DNA from: Cristatella mucedo | Lineage: Eukaryota > Bryozoa > Phylactolaemata > Cristatellidae | Length of the DNA: 64,000 bases | NCBI GenBank assembly: GCA_009760855.2 | Contig: WPIO01000041.1 | Coordinates: 327,501-391,500 of the forward strand | Direction: 5' to 3' | Part shown: piece by piece, positions 24,790 through 37,008 of the stretch | Layout: every line of letters starts with the position of its first letter | How positions within the stretch are numbered: the stretch's first letter is position 1 | Translations under genes and position numbers: made by a program | Notes under the pieces: model-generated | Told to the model about the DNA's origin: nothing | What the model saw: the letters and a program-made list of their open reading frames with translations, nothing else | Databases searched by the model: none

Positions 24790-24930
24790 TATATAATTAT
24801 CATATTATTATATTATATTATACTATATCATATTATACTATATCATATTATACTGTATTATATTATATTATATTATACTATATTATACTAATATCATATT
24901 ATATTATATTATATTATATTATATTATCGA
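24790..24930. repeat. (TATTA)n AT-rich microsatellite
   Basis: Units of TATAT/TATTA/TACTA, including ATCATATTATACTATATC phrases. Confidence 0.95.
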
Positions 24931-27275
24931 GGATCGGCATTATTAGCGAGGTAAGCCCGAGTAGAGGAGTTTCCGTAGAACGGCTAGTCATAAGTCCCGA
25001 ATGGAACTTGCCAGCGAAATCTAGATGCAGATTGCGACTTCTGAGCAATCAACGCGGACACAAGAGGACAGTCAGTCATGCACGCCGCAGCAGGCGAGGC
25101 CGTCGCGAAGAAGCAGCTCTCTTCTCCAGGGGCTTGCTAGAGGACTGTCATGGCGTTTTCCTTCTTCTCAGCGATGCCACCGATGCTCTCTCAAACGATC
25201 GGCATCCGATTTCGTACCGACCGAAGCGACTCGGAAATGCAACGAGACAAGAACAAACATGGCCGGCAGTATTCATGGTTAGCCAATCAAAAGTCTGCGG
25301 CAGCGACGGAGCGTGCGGAGTAAAGCGAGCGTACGGGACAACGGGCTAGCCGGGACTCGTCGAGACCTGCGACGACTCGCTGGGCTCGTCATGCTGCTAG
25401 CCCGGCTGCCGCCGGCGCCAGCTCTCCAGCTCGCGAGATTCGCCGTCGCCGAGCAACGCGCGCGAGCAAAGCGCCACCGCGGAGCGTGACGGCCGGTCCG
25501 GGCTTTTCCAGCCACACCCGTGAGACGGGACGTCGCCAAAAAGGACGCTTGGCTGTACACTCCACACTCCGCTACTCCTCCATCCGCTACCCCCGCCGCA
25601 ATCCTCTCGCAAAGGACGCCCAACTCCAGCCCTGCCCTGGACTCAAAGGACGCCGTTTATGACGCCGTCTCCTCTACACCATTGCAGAGCCGCCCAGCCG
25701 GAGGCTGGAGGCAGAAAAGGGAAAATGACACGCTTCGAGCCGGCTGGCAGTCTGCCAAAAATGCCGCGACAGGCCGCCGGTTGCCGCCGGCTAGCCCACC
25801 CAGCCGCTGTAGCGGTTGGGCCCAGGCGGCGGGTGGAACGAAGAAAAAAGGGTGCGCGACGGCGGCGGTCCGTGCGGTGCTCGTGCTACCGCGTCACAGC
25901 CCCGCCGGTTCTGCTGCTCTGGTAGGGCAGCTAGTTGAAGAAACGAAATCTTAGATCCGGCCATCCTATATCCGGCCATGTGCGAGGAGAGTCGTCGGTC
26001 GGTGGGGATAGCTGCAGCTGGGCAGACGACGGCAAGATCGCTACTGTAGAGTACGCTCGACGGCAGATTTTCTCTCGTACAGTGCTCGCACGCTCGACGC
26101 GACTGCAGGCGACAGTTCGCCCTGTCAGGCTGAGGTTCTGGCGACCCGCACATTCCTCACACTCAGACGTTTTTGGTTTTAAGGGACTCGCTCCTCGTCA
26201 GTCTTTTCTCGGGCGAGAGGCTGTCACTCATTCGTATAGAGAGAGAGAGAGAGAGAGAGAGCGGACGGCGACAGGTATGACCTCATGTTTGCTCTGTTTA
26301 GCTAAGCGTCAGTCTGACCTAATTGCGTCGGCATTTCCAAACTGCTCTCGAGACCGATCGGAGGGTTTTTTCATTTTCGTACCGTTTCGATGTAGCTCGA
26401 TCGTCACTTCGTCGCTTGCCCCTCTTTGGCGACTTGGGCAAGAAAACTAGGCCTAAACTCACCGCCGCACGTAGGAAAGGCAGGGAGGTGTCCTGCTCAT
26501 AGAAAATGCTCATAGAAAATGCTTACACGCAGGAAATGCGCACTCGGAATTTTTTTGCCGGCGACCGCGACGCTGCTGTCTTAATCAGAAATGCCTTCGA
26601 CTGAATCGTTTGCACTTAGAAGAAACTAACGACGATTGCATTCCTTGCACACCTTACCGCGGCGTGGTAAACTAGTTTGATTCGCTAGAAAAAGATAGCT
26701 TCACTCGGGCATGCTACAAAATAAAGAAACAAACCTTGGCCTTGACGATCGCTTTGTGCCGAAGCTCAAGCAATAGTTATACAACTACTCTAGTTACGTT
26801 CCAACTTCCATCAACGTACTGCGCCACTCCGTGCAAGTAACCTACAGAGCGCCCTGTCGCTGGCGATGAGATGCGTTAAAAGGTTAAAAATGTTCAAAAC
26901 GCGGTGACGAGCACAACGCCCGCTGCCGCAGGTACCTAGCGTCCATGACGACCTTTGCGAGCGCTCAGCGAACCGGCGCACACCCGGTGCATCCGGACGC
27001 AACGCACGGTGCAATCGAAGTGCGGTGTGTTTTTGGAGCCACTTTAAATGTCAGTTAAGTTAGGTGACGTCGCGGTGTCGGTTGCTGACGCCGCCTGCAG
27101 TGCTGGCGTCGAATCCGACTCTCGGAAGTATCGGAAGTTACTTCGATCGGGTCGGACAACCGGGACCGACGGTTAAAGATGCAGCTAAACTCGGTGCACC
27201 AGCACAAAAGCCACTTCGCGTGCTATGCTTCCGCAATCACAAGCTCGAATAGCTCGCTGCCACTGCAATCGAGCA
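24931..27275. other. No recognisable feature; GC- and CpG-rich
   Basis: 2.3 kb with overlapping 85-171 codon frames on both strands (25.0-26.5 kb), none with a recognisable domain. A short (GA)n is at 26239-26260. CpG-rich DNA suggests a possible unmethylated or genic island, but no exon could be supported. Confidence 0.35.
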
Positions 27276-27279
27276 TATT

Positions 27280-27462
27280 GTGCTTGTGCACGCTGACCCT
27301 GTGCATGTCACCCCTCACCCTGTTGTTCATGTTGCTCATCAAGCATGATACCACTCACCATTCGATCGCGTTTCCCTTTGAAGCAAATGTAAAGCACCTA
27401 GAAAGAGATTGAGTTCTCTGACAGCGCTTTATTGAGTGTATTATTATTATTATTATTATAAC
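27280..27462 (+). mobile_element. LINE 3' end, tail type 1
   Basis: CTGACCCTGTGCATGTCACC, AAGCATGATACCACTCACC, hairpin AAAGCACCTAGAAAGAGATT...ACAGCGCTTTATTGAGTG, (ATT)n end. Confidence 0.75.
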
Positions 27463-28095
27463 GGGAGCGAGAACCTCGTCGAGCATGAGGTCCATATCCG
27501 GTCAGTTGTGGAGCCGGGATTGTGGATCCAGAGGGAAGCGAGTCCTGCGAAGTTGTGTAAGAGCAAGACCGGCAGGATTGTCCTGTAGGCGGGCCACGCC
27601 CGCAATTAGTGAAACATTACATCGAAAAAATCCTCGTGTTTATCTGATACAAACTCGGTCGCGCAGGTCATGCAAGTGGAATTAAGACGTACTACTTTCG
27701 TTGTTGGCTACGGTCGGGCTGTACGAATAGCGGGCGGTCCAAGTAGCCGCCTAGCTGCGGTGGGAGAGGGGGCAGCGGATGCCCCACCCCCTCCCACCGC
27801 ACCCTGGTTCCGCCGCTGCATATAGAGTGTTTCGGCCTGGCTGGCAGCTTAGAGCTCGAGATTTTGTCGCAGAGCGCAAGAAACGTCACCGAAAATGCCT
27901 GCAAAGCACATCCTGATGCGCCCTCAAGAGCCGTGAAGGTCCACGTGAGCGCGAATCAGGCCGGGGATTTGGAAAGCAAGCCGAGAGAATTTCACCAGAT
28001 TCCGGAGCAAGCAGGTATTCAGCATTCGTGCTAAGGCACTTTCTCTTTGGTGCGACTGCAGTGATACCCCCCCTGCTTGTAAGTCGGCTCCTTCA
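27463..28095. other. No recognisable feature
   Basis: Contains an inverted C-rich/G-rich patch at 27760-27800 (GGGAGAGGGGGCAG and CCCCTCCC). Confidence 0.35.
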
Positions 28096-28109
28096 ACCCT
28101 AGTCTAGTA

Positions 28110-28190
28110 CCCTTTTACCAAGTTTATTAATCGCCAACGAGTGCCCGCTGAAATAGTATCAGATCAAGGGCTCGAGTTCGTCGCCGTACC
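28110..28190 (+). mobile_element. Integrase-like fossil fragment (Ty3-type LTR retroelement or kin)
   Basis: A short stretch reads PAEIVSDQGLEFV, resembling the integrase catalytic-core block around the second acidic residue. It is a small broken remnant with no ends, repeats or other parts recognised nearby. Age unknown, apparently old. The match is short and could be coincidence. Confidence 0.35.
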
Positions 28191-28427
28191 CGGATCCCGG
28201 CGGGATCCGATCGAATCCCGTCGCCCGATTGGATCGGATCGGAGACATCGATCGGCGATTGTCCCGTCGCCCATTGATGGGCGTGCAACGCTCGTGCCCT
28301 CAGCTTACAGGCCCGCCCCGCCCCACCGCCTACGAACTAGGAAAGAGGTCGATGCAGGTTTTTCGTCGGAGCTAAAAGCTCCTCAAACAGACAGCGAGAG
28401 CGCAGCCGATCGCAGCTTATATATATA

Positions 28428-28612
28428 TTTGTTGCGTCTGGATAATTATTATAATAATATATTATTGTATTATATTGTATTATATTATTATAGTACTATA
28501 TTATTATATTATATTATAATATTATAGTATTATATTATTATATTATATTATAATATTATAGTATTATATTATTATATTATATTATAATATATTATTAATA
28601 TACAGTTATTAT
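28428..28612. repeat. (TATTA)n AT-rich microsatellite
   Basis: ATTATTATA / TATTATATTATAAT units; similar in type to 24790-24930. Confidence 0.95.
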
Positions 28613-30060
28613 TGCACCGCTGGTCTGTCTCCATTTAGCCGGACCGCGATTCGCGCTCGCGAAGAATGCTTGCGAACACACCTTTTAGAATAACCGGCCA
28701 TTAACTGGGCTATTTGCGACGAGCCGTGCGATGCGAATCCAACCTAAGCGATGCGCCTGCGACGAGACTTTGTTCTTTTAGGGCGCCAATCGTGTGGATT
28801 ATTGTTATCGCTATTATTCTTATTATTCTTATTTTATTGATTATTATTATTATTACTTTCATGATGCTATCAAGGTCAAGGATGATACCAGGTCAAGCGC
28901 ACTCACTCGCTTCGCTCATGACGTATGCGTACCGCTTCGGCACTAGTTGCGAGCCGTAGTCTTCAGCAGTCCAACTGAACCGACCGACGTCGGATGCAGC
29001 TCGCATCGCTCGGCGCCATCTGAGCCGCTCCGGGAGCACTTTCGGAAGCACCGGCGCGGCATCCCGTCGACGTCCAGCGTCCAGGCGCCAGCGTTTGCCG
29101 CCGACGCGGAATCAGCTGGCTAGTTATGCAAAAGCGCGCAAGCGGGCGCGCGTGCGATGCTGGACAGCCTCTCCTCTTCTTTTTTTTTTTAATGGCAACC
29201 TGGAATACCTAGGCGGTTTATGGCGGCGCCGGCTGGGAGCATTTAGCTGCGGCATTTGCGCTGACCCTGCCGGCCCACCTGCTCTTGGTCAATTAGTGAC
29301 ATGTTCACCTTTGTACAGTTGTTTACTGAGAGCTCGCTGCGCGGAAATGCAGCCCTTCGGAAAAATGTCCGCCCACAGTTCAGCGCTTCGTGGCGTCTAC
29401 GCGGTTTCTCACGCTGCAGGGCGGTGCCGATGGGGATATACAACTGGCGCCCCCTCCCCTAACCGAGAATGCAGAGACCGGGGCGGCGGGGTCGAAGAGG
29501 TGACCGGTCGGCTAAATGTGGATGAGCGGGCGCCGAGGATGCCGTTCAGACTTTACAAGACGCTCGCTGTTTTTCCAGCTCAGTAGTTGATCAAGTTTAG
29601 CTGGCGACGTATGGAATGGATGGCGACTCGCGATAGACATCGCCGTCGACTGACTCGATCCGCCGCCTTGAGAGATCCCCTCCTTCTTCTTCTCCTTCTC
29701 CTTCTTCTTCTTCGAGCCGTCGCGAGTTAGACTCTAATGAAAGCAGCCGGAGTAAAATGCAGGGGCTCGGAAACTACGAGCATCAGACGTCGGCGCGAAT
29801 CCCGATTGCCCCGGATGCCGCGGCTGCAGCGGGATCGTCGTAGCCACCATAATAAAAATAATAATAACAGTAATAATAATATTATTATTAATATTACTAA
29901 TAATACATTTTTTTACGAGCGGCTCACTGCCCGTGGACTTGCTTCGCTGAGTCATAGTAGTTCCGTCACAAAAGGCGACGCTGCACCACCTTGTCGCTTG
30001 ACGGAAGTGCGTCATCGTGTCACGTGACTCAAGTGCTTGTGGCGTGGCGGACCAGCTCAC
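28613..30060. other. No recognisable feature; CpG-rich, with ATT/AAT runs
   Basis: ATT-rich runs at 28800-28858 and 29849-29910 may be LINE tail leftovers; CTT repeats at 29689-29714. The 163-codon frame at 29095-29586 has no recognisable domain. Confidence 0.35.
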
Positions 30061-30065
30061 TTTAA

Positions 30066-30145
30066 TTAGCAGAGGTGGTGCTCTCAAATAACTCAATCTC
30101 TTTGTAGGCACTTCACATTTGCTGCCGAGGAGGCACGATCGAAAA
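30066..30145 (-). mobile_element. LINE tail type 1 fragment
   Basis: GTGCTCTCAAATAACTCAAT, CTCTTTGTAGGCACTTCACA, TTTGCTGCCGAGGAGGCACG: minus-strand hairpin and start of 3' UTR. Confidence 0.55.
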
Positions 30146-30358
30146 CCCTTGACCCGCATCGCGTGGCGCTCGCGGTCTTCGGCAGTCGGTTTTGTAATTC
30201 CCACAAATTTAGATGCCGAAACTTTGAATGAGCCGACCGGTCTGTCGGATCAATCGGAATTGTTTGAGCGCCAACGTCGATGCGTTGGACGAGCGTTGCT
30301 GGTATGAAAATGGAGTGTGAGTGATAGACATAGAGAGGCAGAGAAATCAAGGAGAATG

Positions 30359-30359
<1 letters not shown>

Positions 30360-30426
<67 letters not shown>

Positions 30427-30427
30427 C

Positions 30428-30478
<51 letters not shown>
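30360..30478. repeat. (GA)n microsatellite
   Basis: Almost pure GA with one GTGCTA interruption. Confidence 0.97.
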
Positions 30479-30480
<2 letters not shown>

Positions 30481-30714
30481 CACCCACTGGTTTGTTTGGG
30501 GATGGTTTTTAAGGGCTGACCGGTTAAGATACACTACGACCGACAGATAGTGCAGCAAATTAAACTCGAAGTCCTCGATGGGTTCATATGCATCTACTGG
30601 AGTTCGATGCAGCTGTGAGAAGATTAATCCTTCCGATAGCGCACAAGCATTCTCGCCTCCGACACCAAGCGCAACTAGCGTTTCTTGTCCGTTGCCGAAT
30701 TTTTACGATCACAC

Positions 30715-30795
30715 TTTTGCATAGCATATTTAAAGTGCTTGGACTGAGATTAAGTTATCTGAGGGCGCTATATAAATGTATTATTATTATTGACG
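30715..30795 (+). mobile_element. SINE A / LINE tail fragment
   Basis: AAAGTGCTTGGACTGAGATT, then GAGGGCGCTATATAAATG and an ATT end: the shared hairpin tail without a recognisable head. Confidence 0.55.
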
Positions 30796-30991
30796 TCAGT
30801 GACCGGAAATGACCGCCGAGGCTCCGCGGTGATCACGTAGAGCGACAGGAGAGGATCCGAGTAAGCCAAAGTAAGCCAAGGAAAGACGTCTGCAACGAGG
30901 GCAGACTAACCTTCAACGTGAGCAGTGAGACGCTGCTCAGAGCGTGAAAACTCACCTCGACCGGCCTTGACCGACCTGACCGCTCCTCAAG

Positions 30992-31065
30992 AGGTAATAA
31001 TAATAATAATAATGCACTTGATAAAGCGCCCTCGGAGAACTTAATCTCTTTCTAGGCGCTTAGGT
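30992..31065 (-). mobile_element. LINE tail type 1 fragment
   Basis: AAT repeats, ATGCACTTGATAAAGCGCCC and CTTAATCTCTTTCTAGGCGC on plus; minus-oriented tail. Confidence 0.65.
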
Positions 31066-31935
31066 ACGGCCTACCGAGCCGCTTAGGCTATACCGTGTCT
31101 TCGTCCCCCCACCCACCCTACCGCGTCGGAGGTATGGCCAACCGAGGTGCTCAGGCAGCCATTTCTAACACTTTATAAAACCAGTGGGCAGCGGTTGGTG
31201 CGGGTAGGTTTTGCGATCTCATCGGCTCCCTGGGTGCATTGCAGCGCTTCGCAACTGCGACGCCGCTTCCGCCTTCTCGCGGGAATGCAAAAAGCATTGT
31301 CGCTGTGCTCATAATTACGTACGTACATTACGCTCGCCTCCTCGTCGGCTCCTCGTTGTCGTCAGGACGACGCGACGCGCTGCTCGCGGACGCTGTTCGA
31401 GCTGCGCACGTGCAAGTGCAAATGCGCTGCTCGCTGAACTTTCTGCCCAGTAGCGTCAAAGTTGCGAGCGCATTAGCGGGACGATAAGGCCAAGGACGTG
31501 GACAAAGATCGGAAGTCCGCTCGGCTTAGTCGGCTTAAGTAAGGAGGCCGCCGTACTACTCACCAGTTGCGACGCTAGTGGCGGTGACCGAAATGTCGCG
31601 TCGCGCAATGATGGGAGACGGTGTCGTAGTTCGGGTGGCTTCGGCGCGATGAAAAAATGCGCCCGACGAGCCTTCCTTTTTGAACGCTGTCGACAAACTG
31701 CAACTGGTTTTCGGAAAGTGTCACCGAAGGGTCAATAGCGTGGCGGAGCTCTTGCGGCGGTAAAGGTAGAGTGAGGCTGTGCCTTCATTCGCGGTCAGTG
31801 AATTGGAGAAGCGAAGCGGCAGTGATCAGCTAACGGTAGCGAGCAGTCGGAGAGGCTGAGTCAATGCTGAGCAATGAAAATGATCCCTCGGAGAAAAAAC
31901 GACGGAAGAAACTGCCTCGTGAAAGAACGGGAACA
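31066..31935. other. No recognisable feature; CpG-rich
   Basis: Open frames only; nothing resembling a known domain. Confidence 0.35.
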
Positions 31936-31937
31936 GA

Positions 31938-31998
31938 GCGTTGCAGTCCGACAGCGTTGCAGTCCGACAGCGTTGCAGTCCGACAGCGTTGCAGACCG
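31938..31998. repeat. 16-bp tandem repeat, about 3.5 units
   Basis: Unit GCGTTGCAGTCCGACA. Confidence 0.95.
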
Positions 31999-33100
31999 AA
32001 GACCCAAAAAGTCCTCCAGGAAGCGAAAGACTGAGGCAGAAAATGTGCTGCCAGTAGGCGACCTCGAACATTTGAAGTGGCGAACCGCTCTGCTGTGCAG
32101 CAAAGAAAAACGCCAATCAGTAGCCATCCTTGACCTTAATAAATTCGAGCTCTGCACGTGCTCTATGACAGAAGATTCCTTCAGTAGACGCTAAAGCTGC
32201 TACGCAGCCAAGCCCCCATAGAGGCATGTACAAGTATCTATAGTACACTTGAGTACTCGTTGAAATGTCGCGGTAGGACTATTGAATGCGAATAGTATTT
32301 TAATGACACCGCTCAAACCCTGCCCGACTTCTATTAGTTAAACCTAGCCAGCAGCACTGCCGCTAATATACACCGATACTGGCAAGTGTGCTGCTGGGTA
32401 ACGCATGAGCTCGCGAACTGCAGGCTAGAGGTTTTATGAATCAAAACAGGCTAATGACCGAAGCCTTCAGCAACTTGTAATCGGGATTCTGAACCGCCCA
32501 CCGATTGTCACGTGGCCACGAGCCTACGTCGCCATTGTCATCGATAGGCGTTCCTGCGCCCCGGAAGTGCAATGCGGCACAACGACGGTCTGCTTGACCA
32601 ACATGGCAACCGACTTTCAGGGTGCCATTATTTGTGAAGCATCTTAATAAATCGAGTACCTCTGCGGCCGCAGACCGAGGGCAGTTTAAGGAGTTATCCT
32701 CCAAATGCTTCTGGACAGTTGGCACCCACAGTCCGGTAATGAGAGCTTCCCGTCACGCATGAATGATGCGTCATGCTGGAATGCTTAATTTAACTTCTGC
32801 TGGCAGAACCGCCTGGAAGCGAAGAGTCAGGGGCATTGGAGTCCGGGTCTCGATGGGTCAAAGGTCAGGGTCGAAGGGCAGATACTTGGCAAAACCTCAG
32901 CTCCCTTCACGCTTCTTATGGCGTAAATCATGTTACGCCTCCGCCGCGCCACGTTAGTGCAAGTCCAAAGCCGTCAAGCCCTCTTCGCTGCCGCCGCGCT
33001 CTGCTTAACTGAACACGCTGCTAATTTATGTGCCACTGAGGATTGATGGGGGCGAGAATTATCCGGTAAGCCGACTAAGCTGACGGCCGTCCACACACCC
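31999..33100. other. No recognisable feature
   Basis: The minus frame 32725-32441 (94 codons, NCPRSAAAEVLDLLRC) is non-repetitive but unrecognised. Confidence 0.3.
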
Positions 33101-33106
33101 TGAGGA

Positions 33107-33136
33107 GGATTCCAAGCGACGAGTCGCTTGGAATCC
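33107..33136. repeat. 30-bp perfect inverted repeat
   Basis: GGATTCCAAGCGAC (33107-33120), GA, then its exact reverse complement (33123-33136). Confidence 0.95.
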
Positions 33137-33269
33137 GAGGCGGAGAAGGACTGCCCGCCAGCCCGCCGTGTCTTGCAGCGTCAGAGCCGCGGGTACGCTT
33201 GAACCGGGTCCGCTGCGGTGGCGGCGGAGAACGCTCGCCTGGCACCTAGGAAAGCTGAGATAAGCTTCT

Positions 33270-34445
33270 AGCTTCTGACCTGCACTGGCTCCCAGTCAAG
33301 CAGGGAATCAACTTTCAGGTTCTGTCGCTCATTTTAGCTCACTTCCTTCTCTGGCTCCAGCCAGCGTATCGGACCAATTGAGACCCGTGCCAAACTCTTC
33401 ATCTTGCCACCCACTTTTCTGAATCGAATCGTTTAGCTACAGCGTACGTACGAGCCTCAAATCCTTTGGCGACCATGCCTTTAGTTCGTATGCTCTCACA
33501 AGTCAGGAACTTACTCCCGACTGACATCATGGCATGCCTTGACTTAGCGATACTTAAAAAAAAGCTAAAAATGCATCAATTTTGCACAGCATTTAGCGCG
33601 TCCTTGCAATTCGTCCTTTGTTCCTTTATGTGCTTGTGCATGCCGACACTGCATGAACTCACTCCCGACTTGCGTCACGACATCCCCTGACTTTACCATA
33701 TTTAAAAAGAAATTTAAAACGCACCTACTTATCACAGCATTTAGTTGGTCCCCGCGATTCGTCCTTTATGTGCTTGTGCGTGCTGACACTGTTGCATGCT
33801 GCAACTAACCGTACTTGCATGCTGTCCCTGTGCATGTCACCCCTAACCATTTTATTCATTTTGTTTGTTTGTCAAGCATGATTTAACTCACCATTCAATT
33901 GCATTTGAACTCACTCCCGACTCGCGTCACAACATCCCCTGACCTGACCACATTTAAAAAGAATTTAAAAACACACCTATTTAGGACAGCATTTAGTGGG
34001 TCCCTGTGATTCGTCCTTCACGTGCTTATGCGTGCTGACACGGTACATGCTGCCACTAGCCACATTTGCATGCTAACCCTGTGCATGTCGCCCCTAACCA
34101 TGTTATTCATGTTGTTTATCAAGCATGACTTTACTACTCATCATTCCAATCGTGATTCCTTTGCAGCAAGTGTAAAGCGCCTAGAAAGAGATTGAGTTCT
34201 CCGAGGGGGGCTTTATCAAGTATGTTATTATTTCCATTGGTATTATTATTATTACCACTAACCACATTTGCATGCCGACCCTGCTGTCGATACTGTCGCC
34301 TCTCGTTATGTCATGCTTGTTGGCAGTTAGCATGCCGCCGCTAGCCATTCGATCGTGCTTCGTTTGCAGCATATCTAGAGTGCCTAGAAAGAGAGTAGGT
34401 TCTCTGAGGATACAAAAAACTACTACTTTTAACATTACTATTATT
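33270..34445 (+). mobile_element. Tandem cluster of LINE 3' ends (tail type 1)
   Basis: The first unit starts with CTGCACTGGCTCCCAGTCAA (ORF2 LHWLPV region). The phrase around ACTCACTCCCGACT, end of ORF2, occurs at about 33505, 33655 and 33907. 3' UTR blocks recur at about 33775-33905, 34015-34250 and 34255-34445. The last two units each end in the hairpin (34170-34215 and 34375-34410). It looks like partial copies joined head to tail. Confidence 0.75.
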
Positions 34446-35680
34446 CTTATAAGCGACCAGGAACTGGCAGGGCACTTCCCGGCATGCCGTTCGCTCTTCT
34501 TCTAGCCGCCCCGACTGACGGCAGTCGTGGAACCGCGGCGACCGCATCCGTGCTCGACTGCTTTAGTTGAACCTCGACCGGTGGAGCGCCGATGCCGACC
34601 TGCGGTCGTGCGGTCTCGCGGTCGCATATTCCCTAAAGAATAACACGGGGCCGTTGCACCGCCCCCGGCCCCCACTTTGGCAGGGTCGTCGGCGCTGCGG
34701 TAGCGTTTGGTAGCTTCTGCCGGCAGGCCTGACTGCGGGTCCTCTTGACTGGGGTCGCCCGTATGCCGCATCTTTCCGGTTCGACACGCCCCGCCAGGTG
34801 GAAATCCTTAGCTGACACGTGTCGAGCGAGCATGCTGACATCCGGCAGAGCTGAACTCACCAGCTTTAATGTCGCACGCCTCAAATTGCATACCGGATAT
34901 GCGACTGGTGGGTGCAGTGAAGAAGAAAGGGGAACGTCGTCGACACCCGGGCGAGCGGCGTCCTGTAGCTGAGCGTTTTTGCACGCCAACAAATTTAAAA
35001 AAAATGGACGTCGCATCGATAGCTGCTAGCCACTCGACGCGTCTCGCGAAAGTGCTCGCTCACGTGGCTCACGCTGGGAATCGACCGAGTCACAGGCTAC
35101 GCCGGTGCTCCGAGTGAGATGTACAGCGGGCCATCTGCGGACCTGCGGTGACCGTGCTACGATCGAAGACGAACGCTTCAACGAGCCAATGACGTCATAG
35201 CGCGGGTTCTAGCTGCTGGGCAGCGAGCCACTTGGACGTACCCTCACCTTGTCCGGAGCCCAGTCTGCAAAGTTCAAGGTTTCCTAGGAGCTTGCACTTG
35301 CTTGTCCGGTCGAAGCGTCTCTATATCCTTTCCGTTTCCTATATCAACCGAGTCGACACGCGCATGGATGTTTCGCCGCATCGATTGGACAGTCGATTGT
35401 GTAGCAATGAAATGAGCTTCTCTTTAAAAGGGACCGCACACCCAGTACTGGATAGCTGCCATTTGGGGTAAACAATTGTGGCCACCCATTGCCCGTAGCT
35501 CGCCTATTACTACGTAACAAGCTCATTACAATGAGTACGATATGAACGTAGATGTGGACTGCCATCGCGGCTTAGCGACACCTATTTAGGAATCTACGTA
35601 CAGTGTGCAAGTGGACAGGAGCGCCTTTACATGTTCGAAACCTTGCACATCGCTAAGGGATAATCATTCTCTTCTAGCGA
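34446..35680. other. No recognisable feature; GC-rich
   Basis: Frames up to 127 codons (minus, 35016-34633) without a recognisable domain. Confidence 0.35.
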
Positions 35681-35682
35681 AT

Positions 35683-35755
35683 TGCACAGCACCTGAACAG
35701 AGATTAAGTTCCCCTAGGGTGCCAAGCACACAAGTCATCATTATTATTATACGCG
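35683..35755 (+). mobile_element. Tail type 2 fragment (SINE A or LINE)
   Basis: CACAGCACCTGAACAGAGAT, TAAGTTCCCCTAGGGTGCC, ATT end. Confidence 0.5.
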
Positions 35756-36317
35756 AAAACATAGCACAGGTGTAAGTAAATACATAACTGTACGTTTCTG
35801 TGTACGCCACGATGCGTCCATTCTCATAGATGAGCCACTAGCTGGTGTTCAAACAAAGTCCGATGCAGACCCAGCACCACATCCGGTGGCGAGCGTAGTT
35901 GTCGTAGCATTTACTTACTTGAAACAGGCCGATCCGCCCATTCCTCCATGTACGCGCCGCGGTGCTGACACTAAGCAGACGAAGTGAGGAGACGAAGGTG
36001 AAGGCTGCTCATAGAGAAGATTCGCCGGACATCGGACGACGCGACGCCGCGAATTTTCGACAACTTTTCACTGCACCCGTTGCCTCCTAAATGTACTCAA
36101 CGGGTCAAGGGCGGCGATGCCCAAGCAGCCGGCCAGTGGACTGATGTGACTTGTGATCTTATCTTATCTTGCTCTTTCCGCACATGGCAATACCCCGATG
36201 GCGTACGCTAAGGCTCTTCGCACTTCTGCCTAAATTTTTGATCCCCCATACATTCGACGGGACCCATACAGTCAGCTGAGAAGCAAAACGCAACAGACAA
36301 AGAAGAGAACAAAGAGA
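35756..36317. other. No recognisable feature
   Basis: Ordinary sequence. Confidence 0.35.
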
Positions 36318-36325
36318 GCAGGTGT

Positions 36326-36390
36326 AATAATCATAATTATATATATAATATATAATTATATATATAATATTATATATAATCATAATTATA
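36326..36390. repeat. (TA)-rich microsatellite with internal palindromes
   Basis: ATAATTATATATATAATATA repeated in mirrored form. Confidence 0.9.
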
Positions 36391-36455
36391 ATAGCTCGTT
36401 TGTATACCGACCAAAGAGTATAACAATAAAAAATGTTTTATATAAAAAAAACATA

Positions 36456-36588
36456 ATTCGTTTATATAGCGCCCTAAGAGAACTTAATCTCTATTCAGGC
36501 GCTTCACATATGCCTCGGGGCTCGAGCCCACGACCTCAGTCAGACCTTGGTCGGGGCGAGCACCTTAACCGCCAGGCCAAACAAGCGC
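36456..36588 (-). mobile_element. SINE family A, minus strand
   Basis: Minus orientation: TTTGGCCTGGCGGTTAAGG (box A), GTGGGCTCGAGCCCCGAGG (box B region), and tail GAAGCGCCTGAATAGAGATT...TAGGGCGCTATATAAA. Its head abuts a plus-strand LINE piece. Confidence 0.8.
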
Positions 36589-36720
36589 GTGATATTACTC
36601 ACCATTCAATCGCGTTCCCTATGCAGCAAATTTAAAGCGCCTAGAGAGAGAGAGAGAAAGATTGAGCTATCTGAGGGCACTTTATCAAGTGTATTACTGT
36701 TATCATTATCCTTATTATAT
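36589..36720 (+). mobile_element. LINE 3' end, tail type 1
   Basis: ATTACTCACCATTCAATCGC, hairpin AAAGCGCCTAGAGAGAGAGA (expanded by extra AG units), TATCAAGTGTATTA, ATT-type end. Confidence 0.7.
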
Positions 36721-36954
36721 ATCTGGCTGACAAAGAAACCAGTGAAGCGATCTGCTAGATGGCCACAAGGATTACTTGTTAAGGTGCTGGCCTGGCTGGG
36801 AGAAGTTAAGGGAGACTGTCGGCGGTCGACAGCAGCATTTTTGGATTATGCATCCCTGATCCGAGGAAGTTCATTTGAAAGCTGGACTCAGCCATAGTTA
36901 GGATCGATTGGCACGATCTACAGTAGTCCTCGTATGAGAGTCGGATGAGCATCA

Positions 36955-36999
36955 GTCCTGACCTTGTGTCCTGACCTTTTGTTAGTCCTGACCTTGTGT
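36955..36999. repeat. Short tandem repeat TCCTGACCTTGTG, three units
   Basis: Three copies, the middle one ending TTTTG; immediately left of the SINE B insertion. Confidence 0.8.
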
Positions 37000-37008
37000 A
37001 TGCTTGGT

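Noticed and set aside
25008-26450. Overlapping 110-171 codon frames in GC-rich DNA
   Set aside because: Frames on both strands overlap, compositions follow base content, and part encodes a GA-repeat; no recognisable domain.
27700-27830. Repeat shared with 63700-63790 (TTCGTTGTTGGCTACGGTCG type)
   Set aside because: Only about 25 bp align convincingly; the rest is generic GC-rich sequence.
29095-29586. 163-codon plus-strand frame
   Set aside because: GC-rich chance frame with no recognisable motif.
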